Shown piece after piece: positions 34,659 through 42,760 of a stretch of 42,760 nucleotides of DNA. The stretch is taken from contig DASUYB010000169.1 of the NCBI GenBank assembly GCA_036377595.1, positions 1 through 42,760 on the forward strand, given 5' to 3'. Below the pieces are notes generated by a model. The model searched no databases and was not told where the DNA came from. It saw only the letters and a list, made by a program, of their open reading frames with translations. This DNA is from Longimicrobium sp. GTDB taxonomy: Bacteria; Gemmatimonadota; Gemmatimonadetes; Longimicrobiales; Longimicrobiaceae. Made by a program: the position numbers and the translations under genes. Each line of letters opens with the position of its first letter. Position 1 is the stretch's first letter.

Positions 34659-35959
34659 GCGCCGTGGCCGACTCGACAGGCCCGGCCGGCGCGCCGCGCT
34701 ACGCGGTGCTGCGGCACGGCGCCGTGGTGCTGGCGGGCACGCTGCTGCTGGGCGCCGCCAAGGCCGCTGCGCTCTGGCTGCTGGCGCGGCGCCTGGGGCC
34801 GGCGGTGCAGGGCGGCTTCTCGCTGGCCATCGCGGGGATGGCGTTCGGCGCGGCGATCTTCGCGCTGGGGCTGGACTACGCGAACAGCTACGTGGCGGGG
34901 CGGAACCCCGCCCACGCGCCGGCCGTGGCGCGCAACTCCCTGGGCGTGTTCGCCGCCGCCGTGCTCGTGTCGCCTCTCTGGGTGCTGGGGTTCGTCGCCC
35001 TCTTCCCGCAGGCGGCGGGCGAGGGGCCGGGGCTCGCGACGCGGGTGGGGTTGCTCGCCGCGTGCACCGCGCTGATGTCGCTGCAGCTGATGCTGCAGGC
35101 GTACGCGCTGGGCACGCACCGCTATGCGCGGCTGATGGCGGCCAACCTGGCCACGGCGGCCGTGTGGCTCGCTGGCGCGCTCCTGGCCACCGCGGTCGGC
35201 TACGGCGCGGTGCTGGCCGCCTGGGGCGCGTCCCTGCTGGTGGCCGTTGCCGTTTTGCTGGGCCCCGACGCGGGCGCCGTGGCGCGCGTGGGGTGGGACC
35301 GGGGGGTGCTGCGCGAGCAGCTGGCCTACGGCGCGCGCACCATCCCCGGCACGCTGGCGCGCGCGCTGAACCTGCGGGCGGGGCTGTACCTGATCGCCCT
35401 CTACCTCTCGCCCACCGACGTGGGAGTCTACGGGGTGCTGCTGGCGGTGGCCGAGCTCTTCCTTTACCTCCCCAACGCGCTGGGGCAGGTGGTGCTGGCG
35501 CGTGCCGCGTCGCGCTCGCATTCGGCGGCCGACCAGCAGCTCGCGTACGGCATCGTGGCCGGGGTCGCGGCCATCGCCGCCCTGGTGGCGCTTTTCGCGG
35601 GGCGCTGGCTGCTGGGGACGGTGTTCGGGCCGGCGTACGCCGCGGGCGCGCCCGCCCTGGCCGCGCTCCTGCTGGCCGCGGGGGTGCACGCCATCGGCCT
35701 GTTGCGGCTGCACGACCTGATGGGGCGGGGCGATCCCTTCGCCGGCACGGTGGGGCAGCTGGCGGTCCTCGGCGTGAGCCTGGGTGGCGGGTGGCTGCTG
35801 ATCCCCCGCTACGGGCTGATGGGCGCGGCGGCCACGGCGCTCCTCGTCTACCTCGGGTTCACCCTGGTGCTCCTGCTGCGCCGGCCGCGCCACCTGGCCG
35901 CGCCCGCGCCGGTCCGTTCGCCGGCGGCCCTGCTGCACCCCGAACCGACCGAGCTCTGA
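34655..35959 (+). CDS. Lipopolysaccharide/polysaccharide flippase, Wzx/MATE-type
   Basis: The 434-residue protein has about 12 hydrophobic helices and the N-terminal pattern LLARRLGPAVQGGFSLAIA found in polysaccharide transport proteins. It also has ALYLSPTDVGVYGVLLAVAELFLYLPNALGQVVLARAAS (about 246-284, in part), a Wzx-like segment. Wzx flips lipid-linked repeat units to the periplasm for polymerisation by Wzy. The GTG at 34655 overlaps the polymerase stop (GTGA) and its own stop overlaps the amidotransferase ATG (TGATG), so all three are coupled. Confidence 0.88.
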   Translation: MSAVADSTGPAGAPRYAVLRHGAVVLAGTLLLGAAKAAALWLLARRLGPAVQGGFSLAIAGMAFGAAIFALGLDYANSYVAGRNPAHAPAVARNSLGVFAAAVLVSPLWVLGFVALFPQAAGEGPGLATRVGLLAACTALMSLQLMLQAYALGTHRYARLMAANLATAAVWLAGALLATAVGYGAVLAAWGASLLVAVAVLLGPDAGAVARVGWDRGVLREQLAYGARTIPGTLARALNLRAGLYLIALYLSPTDVGVYGVLLAVAELFLYLPNALGQVVLARAASRSHSAADQQLAYGIVAGVAAIAALVALFAGRWLLGTVFGPAYAAGAPALAALLLAAGVHAIGLLRLHDLMGRGDPFAGTVGQLAVLGVSLGGGWLLIPRYGLMGAAATALLVYLGFTLVLLLRRPRHLAAPAPVRSPAALLHPEPTEL

Positions 35960-37884
35960 TGTGCGGGATCTGCGGGACCGTCGACCTCACCCCCGGCGCC
36001 GTCTGCGACGCGGCGGCGCTGGGCGCCATGACGCGCTCCCTCGCCCACCGCGGGCCCGACGACGAGGGGACGTGGTGCGAGGGCGGTGTGGGGCTGGGGC
36101 AGGCGCGGCTCAGCATCATCGACCTCTCCTCCGCCGGCCACCAGCCGATGAGGAGCGGCGACGGCACGGCGGTGATGGCGTACAACGGCGAGGTCTACAA
36201 CTTCCCCGAACTGCGCCGCGAGCTGGAGGCGCTGGGTGCGCGCTTCCGCAGCCGGACCGACACCGAGGTGGTGCTGCAGGCCTGGCTGGCGTGGGGCCCC
36301 GCGGCCTTCTCGCGGCTGAACGGGATGTTCGCGCTGGCGCTGTACGACGGCCGGACGCGCCGCGTCGTCCTGGCGCGCGACCGCTTCGGCATCAAGCCGC
36401 TCTACTACGCGCGGCGGGGAACGGCGGTCGCCTTCGCGTCGGAGGTCAAGTCGCTGATCGCGGGGGGGATGGTCTCCCCCGACGTCGACCCCCAGGCGCT
36501 GCACGAGTACCTGTGGTACGGCAACGCGCTGGGCGAGCGCACCCTGTACGCCGGCGTGCGGCGGCTCCTCCCCGGCCACTGGATGGAGATCGGGGAGCGG
36601 GGGATTCGCATCGAAGCCTACTGGCGGCCGGAGGAGATCGCCCCCGTGGCCGACTCCGCCGGGGATGCGGCCGCGCGGGTGCTGGAGCTGCTGGACGCCT
36701 CGGTTCGCCGCCACCTGATCGCCGACGTGCCCGTGGGCGTGTTCCTGAGCGGGGGGATCGACTCGTCGGCCATCACCGCGCTGGCCAGCCGCCACGCGGG
36801 CCGGCTGGCGACGTACTCGGTGGGATTCGACTTCGCGGGCGGGGTGGACGAGCTGCCGCGGGCGAGGTCGGTCGCGAAGCGCTTCGGGACCGAGCACCAC
36901 GAGCTGCACCTGGCCGGCGGCGACCTGCCGGAGGTGATCCGCGCGCTGGTGCGCAGCCACGACGAGCCCTTCGCCGACGCGGCCAACCTCCCGCTGTACC
37001 TGCTGGCGCAGCGCGTGCGCAGCGAGGTGAAGGTGGTGCTGCAGGGCGACGGCGGCGACGAGATCTTCGCCGGCTACCGCCGCTACGCGGTGCTCTCGGC
37101 GGGCGCGGCATGGCGCGCGCTGGGGCCCGCGGCCGTGGCGCTCTCGCGCCTGGCGCCGCCCTCGCTCGCGGCGCGGGCCGCGCGGGCGCGCCGCTTTGCC
37201 CTGGCGGCCGGCGAGCGCGACGACGCCCTGCGGATGGCGCTCCTCCTCACGGCCGAGGATCCCGGGTCGGACCTCACCGCGCTGCTGTCGCCCGCGTGGC
37301 GGGCGCGGCTGCAGGGAACCGACCCGTTCGCCGCCTACCGCGCGGCCGACGCGCGTTTCGCCGGGCTCGATCCGGTGCAGCGGATGCTGTATACCGACAC
37401 CCAGGTCCTTCTCCCCTGCCAGTTCCTGGAGAAGGTCGACAAGTCGACCATGGCGCACGGGGTGGAGGTGCGCGTCCCCTTCCTCGACGCGGAGCTGGCG
37501 GAGTACGCGATGGGGCTTCCCGCGCGGCTGAAGGTGCGGCGCGGGGCCAAGAAGTGGATCCTGCGCCAGGCGCTGCGGGGCGTGGTTCCCGACTTCGTGC
37601 TCGACGCGCCCAAGACCGGCTTCGGCGTGCCCTTCGGCCACTGGCTGCGCACCTCGCTGGCGCCGTTCTTCGACGAGGTGCTGGGCGACCCCGCGGTGCA
37701 GCGCGCCGGGCTGTTCGAGCCCCGCGCGCTGGCCCGCCGCGTGGCCGAGCACCGCTCCGGCGCGCGCGACCACGGCTTCCTCCTCTGGAAGATCCTGCAC
37801 CTGGCGCTCTGGCAGCAGGAGTACCTGGCGGCGCCCGCGCGCGCGCCGCGCGAGCGGACCCCGGCCGGCCTGGCGGGCGGATGA
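35959..37884 (+). CDS. AsnB-type glutamine-dependent amidotransferase (asparagine synthase-like)
   Basis: The 641-residue protein has a class II glutaminase domain with nucleophile Cys2 (MCGICG), HRGPDDEG, and YNGEVYNF. The synthetase domain has the ATP pyrophosphate loop SGGIDSS (264-270) and QGDGGDEIFAGYRRY. Both halves are intact. Dedicated asparagine synthesis is possible, but its place inside a sugar-nucleotide/polymer operon suggests it amidates a sugar carboxylate, as proposed for WbpS in P. aeruginosa O-antigen loci. C-terminal PKTGFGVPFGHWLR is typical of the AsnB/exosortase-linked group. Confidence 0.93.
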   Translation: MCGICGTVDLTPGAVCDAAALGAMTRSLAHRGPDDEGTWCEGGVGLGQARLSIIDLSSAGHQPMRSGDGTAVMAYNGEVYNFPELRRELEALGARFRSRTDTEVVLQAWLAWGPAAFSRLNGMFALALYDGRTRRVVLARDRFGIKPLYYARRGTAVAFASEVKSLIAGGMVSPDVDPQALHEYLWYGNALGERTLYAGVRRLLPGHWMEIGERGIRIEAYWRPEEIAPVADSAGDAAARVLELLDASVRRHLIADVPVGVFLSGGIDSSAITALASRHAGRLATYSVGFDFAGGVDELPRARSVAKRFGTEHHELHLAGGDLPEVIRALVRSHDEPFADAANLPLYLLAQRVRSEVKVVLQGDGGDEIFAGYRRYAVLSAGAAWRALGPAAVALSRLAPPSLAARAARARRFALAAGERDDALRMALLLTAEDPGSDLTALLSPAWRARLQGTDPFAAYRAADARFAGLDPVQRMLYTDTQVLLPCQFLEKVDKSTMAHGVEVRVPFLDAELAEYAMGLPARLKVRRGAKKWILRQALRGVVPDFVLDAPKTGFGVPFGHWLRTSLAPFFDEVLGDPAVQRAGLFEPRALARRVAEHRSGARDHGFLLWKILHLALWQQEYLAAPARAPRERTPAGLAGG

Positions 37885-39056
37885 GCCGCCGCCGCGCGCG
37901 CGCGCGCATCCTGTTCGTGGGCTCGTTCCCGCCGCCGGAACGGCACGTGTTCGGCGGCAACGTCACCGCGTGCGCAGGGCTGATGGGCTCGGCGTTCGCC
38001 CGCGAGCTCGAGGTGCTCACCCTCGACTCCAGCGCCCGCACCGTGCCCGCGCCGCCGCTGCTGGCGCGCATCGGCTACGGGCTGGCCCGCTCGGTTCGGT
38101 TCGTGGCGTCGCTCGAGCGGTCGCGCCCCGACGCCGTGCTCCTCTTCTGCTCGGCGGGCGCCAGCTTCGCCGAGAAGGCGGCGTACGCGGCCTACGCGCG
38201 GCTGCGCGGCGTGCCGTCGATCCTGTCGATGCGCGACGGCGGGTTCATGGGGCAGTACCGGCGCTCGCGGCTGTTCCGGGCGCTCGCGCGGCGCCTGGTG
38301 GGCGCGCCGCGGATGCTCCTGTGCCAGGGCGCCACCTGGCAGCGCTACTTCGCGGAGACGTTCGCGCTCCCCGGCGAGCGGCTGCCGATCGTGGAGAACT
38401 GGGTCGCCTCGCCCGGGCTGCTGGCGCTGGCGGAGGATCGCGGTCGCCGCGCCGCCGCCGCGGGCGAGGTGAGCCTCCTCTTCGTCGGCCACGTCGAGCG
38501 CACCAAGGGGGTGTTCGAGCTCCTCGACACCGTCGCCTCCCTCGCCGCTTCGGCGCCGGGGGTGCGGCTGGTGATCGCGGGCGACGGGACCGCGCGCGCC
38601 GAGGCGGAGCGGCGCGCGGAAGAGCTGGGGATCGCGGACCGCGTGCGCTTCGCGGGATGGATCACCGGGCGGGAGAAGCTGGACGCCTTTGCGGCCGCCG
38701 ACGTGTTCGTCCTCCCCAGCCACTTCGAGGGCTTCCCCAACGTGGTGGTGGAGGCGATGGCGGCCGGCCTTCCCGTCGTCACCACGCCGGTGGGAAGCGT
38801 GGCGGACGTGATCGAGCCGGGGAAGAACGGCCTGCTCGTTCCGGTGGAGGACGCGAAGGCGCTGGCGGAGGCGATCTCCCGCCTCGCCAGCGACCCCGCG
38901 GAGCGGCGACGGATGGGCGCGGAGGGGCACCGCACCGCGCGGGCGCGCTTCGCCACCGAGGCGGCCGCCGAGCGGCTGGTGGCGCTGGTGCGCGAGGTCT
39001 GCGGCGGCGCTCCGCCGGCGCCCTTGGCCACCCGTCCAGGCGAAAATCCGGCGTGA
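37881..39056 (+). CDS. Glycosyltransferase family 4
   Basis: The 391-residue GT-B enzyme transfers sugars from nucleotide donors to lipid-linked acceptors on the cytoplasmic membrane face. The donor-site motif E-x7-E is present in EGFPNVVVEAMAAGLP, with FVGHVERTKGV and VIAGDGTARAEAE preceding it. The N-terminal domain has FVGSFPPPERHVFGGN, an acceptor-binding GGN loop. The specificity cannot be predicted. The ATG overlaps the amidotransferase stop by 4 bases; it is the last gene of the second operon. Confidence 0.92.
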   Translation: MSRRRARARILFVGSFPPPERHVFGGNVTACAGLMGSAFARELEVLTLDSSARTVPAPPLLARIGYGLARSVRFVASLERSRPDAVLLFCSAGASFAEKAAYAAYARLRGVPSILSMRDGGFMGQYRRSRLFRALARRLVGAPRMLLCQGATWQRYFAETFALPGERLPIVENWVASPGLLALAEDRGRRAAAAGEVSLLFVGHVERTKGVFELLDTVASLAASAPGVRLVIAGDGTARAEAERRAEELGIADRVRFAGWITGREKLDAFAAADVFVLPSHFEGFPNVVVEAMAAGLPVVTTPVGSVADVIEPGKNGLLVPVEDAKALAEAISRLASDPAERRRMGAEGHRTARARFATEAAAERLVALVREVCGGAPPAPLATRPGENPA

Positions 39057-39063
39057 TCTTCAC

Positions 39064-39093
39064 TTGCGTGGGGTTCACGCAACGGTTTACACT
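39064..39093 (+). promoter_or_regulatory. Candidate promoter for the third polysaccharide operon
   Basis: TTGCGT (39064-39069) and TACACT (39088-39093) are 18 bases apart, about 47 bases before the start at 39140. The predicted leader carries the perfect palindrome CCCCCGCGGGGG (39103-39114). The -35 begins 8 bases after the glycosyltransferase stop, so read-through from the second operon is also likely. Confidence 0.5.
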
Positions 39094-39139
39094 ATCGGGC
39101 TTCCCCCGCGGGGGCCTTTCTGACGATACGAGGAGCACG

Positions 39140-40150
39140 ATGCAGCAGGACTTTGGGGACGTGGTGGTCACCGGCGGCGCGGGCGCGATCGGCTCGCGCC
39201 TGGTGCGCCGCCTGCTGGACGACGGCGCGCGCACGGTGGTCGTGGTCGACGACCTTTCCTCCGGCTATCCCTGGCTCCTTCCCGACGATCCGCGCGTCCG
39301 CCTGGTGGTCGACGACGTCGTCGATCTCCCCGAGATGGAGCTGGGCGTCGAGACGCCGCATGTCTTCCATCTCGCGGCTTTCTTCGCCAACCAGAACAGC
39401 GTGGACCATCCCGACGAGGATCTCCACACCAACGGGCTGGGAACGCTGAACGTGCTGCGCTGGGCGGCCGACGCGGGCGCGCGCCGCGTGGTCTACGCGT
39501 CGGCCGGGTGCTCCATCGCCGGGCACGGGATCGACGCCCCCATCCGCGAGGACATGCCCGTGTCGCTGCACCTCGACACGCCGTACCAGATCACCAAGGC
39601 GCTGGGGGAGTTCTACTGCAACTACTTCCTCACCCGGGTCTCCTCGGTTCGCTGCCGCTTCTTCAACTCCTACGGCCCCGGCGAGGTCCCCGGCCGCTAC
39701 CGCAACGTCATCCCCAACTTCGTGTGGCGGGCGATGAACGGCGAGCCGCTGCCGATCACCGGGACGGGCGAGGAGACGCGCGACTTCATCTTCGTCGACG
39801 ACCTGGTGGACGGGCTGGTGCGCTGCGCGGTGACGCCCGCGGCGCACGGCGAGGCGGTGAACCTGGGCACCGGCGTGCAGACGCGGGTGATCGACATGGC
39901 CCAGGCCGTGCTCGAGCTGACCGGGTCGGACTCGGAGATCCAGTATCACCCGCGCCGCGCGTGGGACCACTCGCTCCGCCGCCAAGCCGACAACGGCAAG
40001 GCGCGCGACCTGCTGGGGCTCGATCCGCAGGTGCGGCTGCGCGAGGGGCTGGAGAAGACGGTGGCCTGGTTCCGCGAGAACCGCGAGCGCATCGCCGAGA
40101 TCGTCTCTCCCACGGGCGAGGTCCTGGAGACCGCGGGGGCCGCGCGATGA
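39140..40150 (+). CDS. NAD-dependent epimerase/dehydratase (extended SDR), substrate unknown
   Basis: The 336-residue protein has VVTGGAGAIGSRLVRRLLDDG and the catalytic pair in TPYQITKALGEFY, plus FFNSYGPGE and TGTGEETRDFIFVDDLVDGL, all typical of nucleotide-sugar SDRs such as GalE-like epimerases. The usual S-S-x-x-V-Y-G strand is replaced by YASAGCSIAGHG, so the catalytic Ser is probably the first or second of that segment and the Tyr-Gly turn is lost. AGGAG precedes the ATG. The stop overlaps the next start by 4 bases. Confidence 0.9.
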   Translation: MQQDFGDVVVTGGAGAIGSRLVRRLLDDGARTVVVVDDLSSGYPWLLPDDPRVRLVVDDVVDLPEMELGVETPHVFHLAAFFANQNSVDHPDEDLHTNGLGTLNVLRWAADAGARRVVYASAGCSIAGHGIDAPIREDMPVSLHLDTPYQITKALGEFYCNYFLTRVSSVRCRFFNSYGPGEVPGRYRNVIPNFVWRAMNGEPLPITGTGEETRDFIFVDDLVDGLVRCAVTPAAHGEAVNLGTGVQTRVIDMAQAVLELTGSDSEIQYHPRRAWDHSLRRQADNGKARDLLGLDPQVRLREGLEKTVAWFRENRERIAEIVSPTGEVLETAGAAR

Positions 40151-41166
40151 AGGTAGTGGTGACGGGCGGGGCCGGGTTCATCGGCTCGCACGTGGTGGAC
40201 GCGCTGGCGGGGCGGGGTGACGAGGTGATCGTGATCGACTCGCTGGACCCGGGGGTGCACCACGCGCCTCCGGGGTACCTGCGCGGCGACGTCGACTACT
40301 GCTTCGCCGACCTGCGCCACTGGCAGCCCGACGCGCGCTTCGACGGCGTCGACGCGGTGGTCCACCTGGCGGCCCTGGGCGGCGTGGGCCGCGCGGCCAA
40401 GGAGACGGAGAACGTGCTGACCGCCAACGCGGGGGGCACGGCCCGGCTGGTGGAGGCGATGAAGGGGTGGGAGGGGCTGCGGCGCGTGGTCCTGGCCGGA
40501 TCGTTCAGCGTCTACGGCTCCAACTACGGCTACCGGTGCCGGAACTGCGGCGCGCACCGCAACGCGGAGCGCAACGTGGCCGACCTGGAGGCGGGGCGCT
40601 TCGAGGTGCTGTGCGCCCGCTGCGGCGGCGAGACCGAGGTGCTGCCGGTGACCGAGGACACGCCGCCCAGCCCGCTGGAGTGGTACGGCGCGTCGAAGTA
40701 CATGCAGGAGCTGGCCTTCCGCGGCTTCGACACGGCGCCGGTGACCACGCTGCGCTTCTCCTCCGTCTACGGCACGCGGCTGCGGCTGGACGACGGCGAG
40801 GCCACCATCATCGCCAAGCTGGCGGGGTGGATCCGCGACGGCCACGCGCCCTCGCTGTTCGAGGACGGCCGGCAGATCCGCGACTGGGTGTACGTGGGCG
40901 ACATCGTCGACGCGGTGCTGGCGCTGCTGAACGGCGCCGACGCGCCGCCGGTGGTCAACGTCTGCTCGGGCGTGGGCACCACGCTCACCGAGGCGTGCAC
41001 GTACATCGCCGAGGCGGTGGAGTCGACCGTGACGCCCCGCGTGGTGGGCGGCTTCCGCCCCGGCGACATGCGCCACTGCCTGGGCGACCCCGCCACGCTG
41101 CGCGCGCTGCTGGGTCGCGACCCCGTGGCCTTCCGCGACGGCGCGGCGCTGGCCTTCGCCGCCTGA
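40147..41166 (+). CDS. NAD-dependent epimerase with an inserted zinc ribbon (SDR family)
   Basis: The 339-residue SDR has VVTGGAGFIGSHVVDAL, LAGSFSVYGS and the catalytic WYGASKY. Between the SVYG strand and the active-site Tyr lies an insert of about 50 residues (about 125-175) with two CxxC pairs (YRCRNCGAH and LCARCGGE), which should form a zinc knuckle. Comparable inserts occur in SDRs related to dTDP-L-rhamnose 4-epimerase (TllE/WbiB group), so a 6-deoxyhexose epimerase is a reasonable guess. No upstream ribosome binding site is clear; it overlaps the previous gene by 4 bases. Confidence 0.88.
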   Translation: MKVVVTGGAGFIGSHVVDALAGRGDEVIVIDSLDPGVHHAPPGYLRGDVDYCFADLRHWQPDARFDGVDAVVHLAALGGVGRAAKETENVLTANAGGTARLVEAMKGWEGLRRVVLAGSFSVYGSNYGYRCRNCGAHRNAERNVADLEAGRFEVLCARCGGETEVLPVTEDTPPSPLEWYGASKYMQELAFRGFDTAPVTTLRFSSVYGTRLRLDDGEATIIAKLAGWIRDGHAPSLFEDGRQIRDWVYVGDIVDAVLALLNGADAPPVVNVCSGVGTTLTEACTYIAEAVESTVTPRVVGGFRPGDMRHCLGDPATLRALLGRDPVAFRDGAALAFAA

Positions 41167-41201
41167 GCGCGGCCCTGAACTCAACCCGACGAGCCTGAAC
41201 C

Positions 41202-42760
41202 GTGTGCGGGATCCTGGTCACCAGCGGCGTCGAGCGCCCCTTCCACCACCGTAGCCTGCGCTCGCTGCGCAAGCGCGGGCCCGACGAGATCGGGTTCTGG
41301 GTGAACCCCGACGTGCAGATGGGGCACGCGCGCCTATCCATCATCGGCCTCGACGAGCGGGGCACCGAGCCGATGGAGAACGACACGCACGTGCTGGTCT
41401 ACAACGGCGAGATCTACAACTTCCAGGAGATCCGCCGCCGCCTGGAGGCCGAGGGCGTGCGCTGCAGCGGCGCCAACGACGCCGAGGTGCTGCTGCAGGC
41501 GTGGAGCCACTGGGGCCCGGCGGTGCTCACCGCGCTGGCCGGCTTCTGGGCCTTCGTGGTGTACGACAAGCGCAGGCGCACGCTGACCCTGGTGCGCGAC
41601 CAGTTCGGCATCAAGCCGATGTACTACCACGTGTCGCGCGACACCGTGTGCGCGTCGTCGCTGCTGCGCACCGTGCTCGAGGCGGCCGACGTGCCGCGCG
41701 ACCTGGACTGGGAGGCGCTCAGCGAGTACTGCCGCTACCAGTTCACCTTCGGCGACAAGACCTTCCTCAGGGGGATCAAGAAGGTCCTCCCCGGGCACTG
41801 GGTGGAGATCGACCTGGCCACCCGCCAGGTGACCAGCCGGCGCTACGAGGACATCCTGGCGCCCACGGAAGGCGAGCTGCACGCGCTGACCGATGCGTGG
41901 CTGGAGGAGACGCGCGCGCTGCTGGCCGAGTGCGTGCTCGACTCCACCATCTCCGACACCTCGTTCACCACCTTCTGCTCGGGCGGGATCGACTCGTCGC
42001 TGATCACCCGCCTGGCGCAGCCGGAGATCGCGTACCACTGCAACTTCTCCGACCCCGAGTGCAACGAGACCTTCTTCGCCCAGCAGGTGGTGGACGGGTC
42101 GGCCACGCGGCTGTTCACGGTGAACGCGCAGGAGGAGGACTTCAACCTGGTGCAGCGGCTGGCCGACATCGTCGGCGACTTCGACGAGCTGACCATCGGC
42201 TCGGTGATCCTGCCGCTGGACGACCTGCTGGCCCAGGTGAAGCGCCGCTACAAGGTGATTCTGACGGGGACGGGGGGCGACGAGTTGTTCGCCGGCTACG
42301 TGCGCTACCAGCTGGTGCTGGGCGACTGCTTCCAGGACAGCTACCGCGCGCTCTTCAACCGCGTGCGCCAGCTTCCCACCGCGGCCGACCGCTTCGAGGC
42401 CACGCACAGCAAGGGCGACGTGGCGCTCTACCGCTTCTACCAGCCCGTGGTGGAGCAGACCTTCCGCGCCGCGTTCGACGAGTGCCGGCTGGAAGGTGAC
42501 GACCTGGCGGCGATGCTGCGCTTCGACCGGCGCTACTTCCTGAGCGGGCTGCTGAACATCGACGACAAGATGTGCGGCCGCCACTCGCTGGAGAGCCGAC
42601 CGTCGTTCCTGCACCAGCGCCTCGTGCGCCATGTGCAGAAGCTCGACCCGCGCGCGATGCTGGGGAACGGCGACCTGAAGCCCGTCCTCCGCCGGCTGGC
42701 CGGGGGCACGCTGCCGCGCTCGGTGATCCACCGCACCGACAAGATGGGCTTCACCACGCC
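41202..42760 (+). CDS. Second AsnB-type amidotransferase, C-terminus beyond window
   Basis: The frame from the GTG at 41202 stays open to the window end (519 codons). It starts M-C-G-I-L-V, giving nucleophile Cys2, followed by KRGPDEIGFW and VYNGEIYNF (glutaminase domain). The synthetase domain contains CSGGIDSS (Ser260 starts the loop) and LTGTGGDELFAGYVRY. The last visible residues, DKMGFTTP, match the AsnB C-terminal region, so only a short part is missing. It is clearly diverged from the copy at 35959 and probably acts on a different sugar acid. GTG use and no strong ribosome binding site suggest modest translation. Confidence 0.92.
   Translation, partial: MCGILVTSGVERPFHHRSLRSLRKRGPDEIGFWVNPDVQMGHARLSIIGLDERGTEPMENDTHVLVYNGEIYNFQEIRRRLEAEGVRCSGANDAEVLLQAWSHWGPAVLTALAGFWAFVVYDKRRRTLTLVRDQFGIKPMYYHVSRDTVCASSLLRTVLEAADVPRDLDWEALSEYCRYQFTFGDKTFLRGIKKVLPGHWVEIDLATRQVTSRRYEDILAPTEGELHALTDAWLEETRALLAECVLDSTISDTSFTTFCSGGIDSSLITRLAQPEIAYHCNFSDPECNETFFAQQVVDGSATRLFTVNAQEEDFNLVQRLADIVGDFDELTIGSVILPLDDLLAQVKRRYKVILTGTGGDELFAGYVRYQLVLGDCFQDSYRALFNRVRQLPTAADRFEATHSKGDVALYRFYQPVVEQTFRAAFDECRLEGDDLAAMLRFDRRYFLSGLLNIDDKMCGRHSLESRPSFLHQRLVRHVQKLDPRAMLGNGDLKPVLRRLAGGTLPRSVIHRTDKMGFTT

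Noticed and set aside
35959-37884. Housekeeping asparagine synthetase annotation (asnB)
   Set aside because: Not excluded, but the operon context and the second diverged copy make a sugar amidotransferase at least as likely, so no gene symbol is given.

Overview
The window is a gene-dense, very GC-rich bacterial chromosome segment. Gene order, Shine-Dalgarno sites and GTG starts are typical of a free-living bacterium. Intergenic hairpins built from short tandem units such as AGTGCCC and AAGTCCT, the GC content, and promoters of the form TTGnnn-17-TAnnnT suggest a Gemmatimonadota member, possibly a Longimicrobium relative. That placement is inference and would need an rRNA or marker-protein comparison.

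Region 1 (1-13950) is the S10-spc-alpha ribosomal supercluster in canonical order. It runs from the tail of rplB through rpsS, rplV, rpsC, rplP, rpmC, rpsQ, rplN, rplX, rplE, rpsN (zinc type), rpsH, rplF, rplR, rpsE, rpmD, rplO, secY, adk, map, rpmJ, rpsM, rpsK, rpsD and rpoA to rplQ, and ends at a strong terminator. Two things stand out. infA is missing from its usual place between map and rpmJ. Seven of the gene gaps hold long repeat-built hairpins or a tandem array, with arms near 30-32 nt. rpsE also carries a long Gly/Arg-rich N-terminal extension.

Region 2 (13964-20906) is a mixed set of single genes. It holds a DUF6933-like protein and a membrane-anchored unknown (minus strand), and an amino-acid ABC transporter made of a binding-protein/permease fusion plus ATPase (plus strand). 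A lipoprotein M23 peptidase with Ig-like and lamin-tail domains (minus), an S51 peptidase (plus) and rpmB (minus) follow. Convergent pairs are separated by perfect-stem bidirectional terminator candidates.

Region 3 (21007-42760) is devoted to surface polysaccharide. A first operon couples GDP-mannose 4,6-dehydratase and a reductase to a CobA-HemD fusion, a Wzi-like outer-membrane protein and hemB. Next come a membrane PglF/WbpM-type 4,6-dehydratase, then a second promoter driving UDP-GlcNAc dehydrogenase, WecB, a WbpP-type epimerase, a Wzy-like polymerase, a Wzx-like flippase, an AsnB-type amidotransferase and a GT4 glycosyltransferase. A third promoter drives two SDR epimerases (one with a zinc-ribbon insert) and a second AsnB-type amidotransferase that runs off the window. 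Together these predict a Wzx/Wzy-dependent polymer containing GDP-derived 6-deoxyhexose and UDP-derived amino-uronic acids, probably partly converted to carboxamides. No phage, IS element, CRISPR array, tRNA or rRNA gene was seen.
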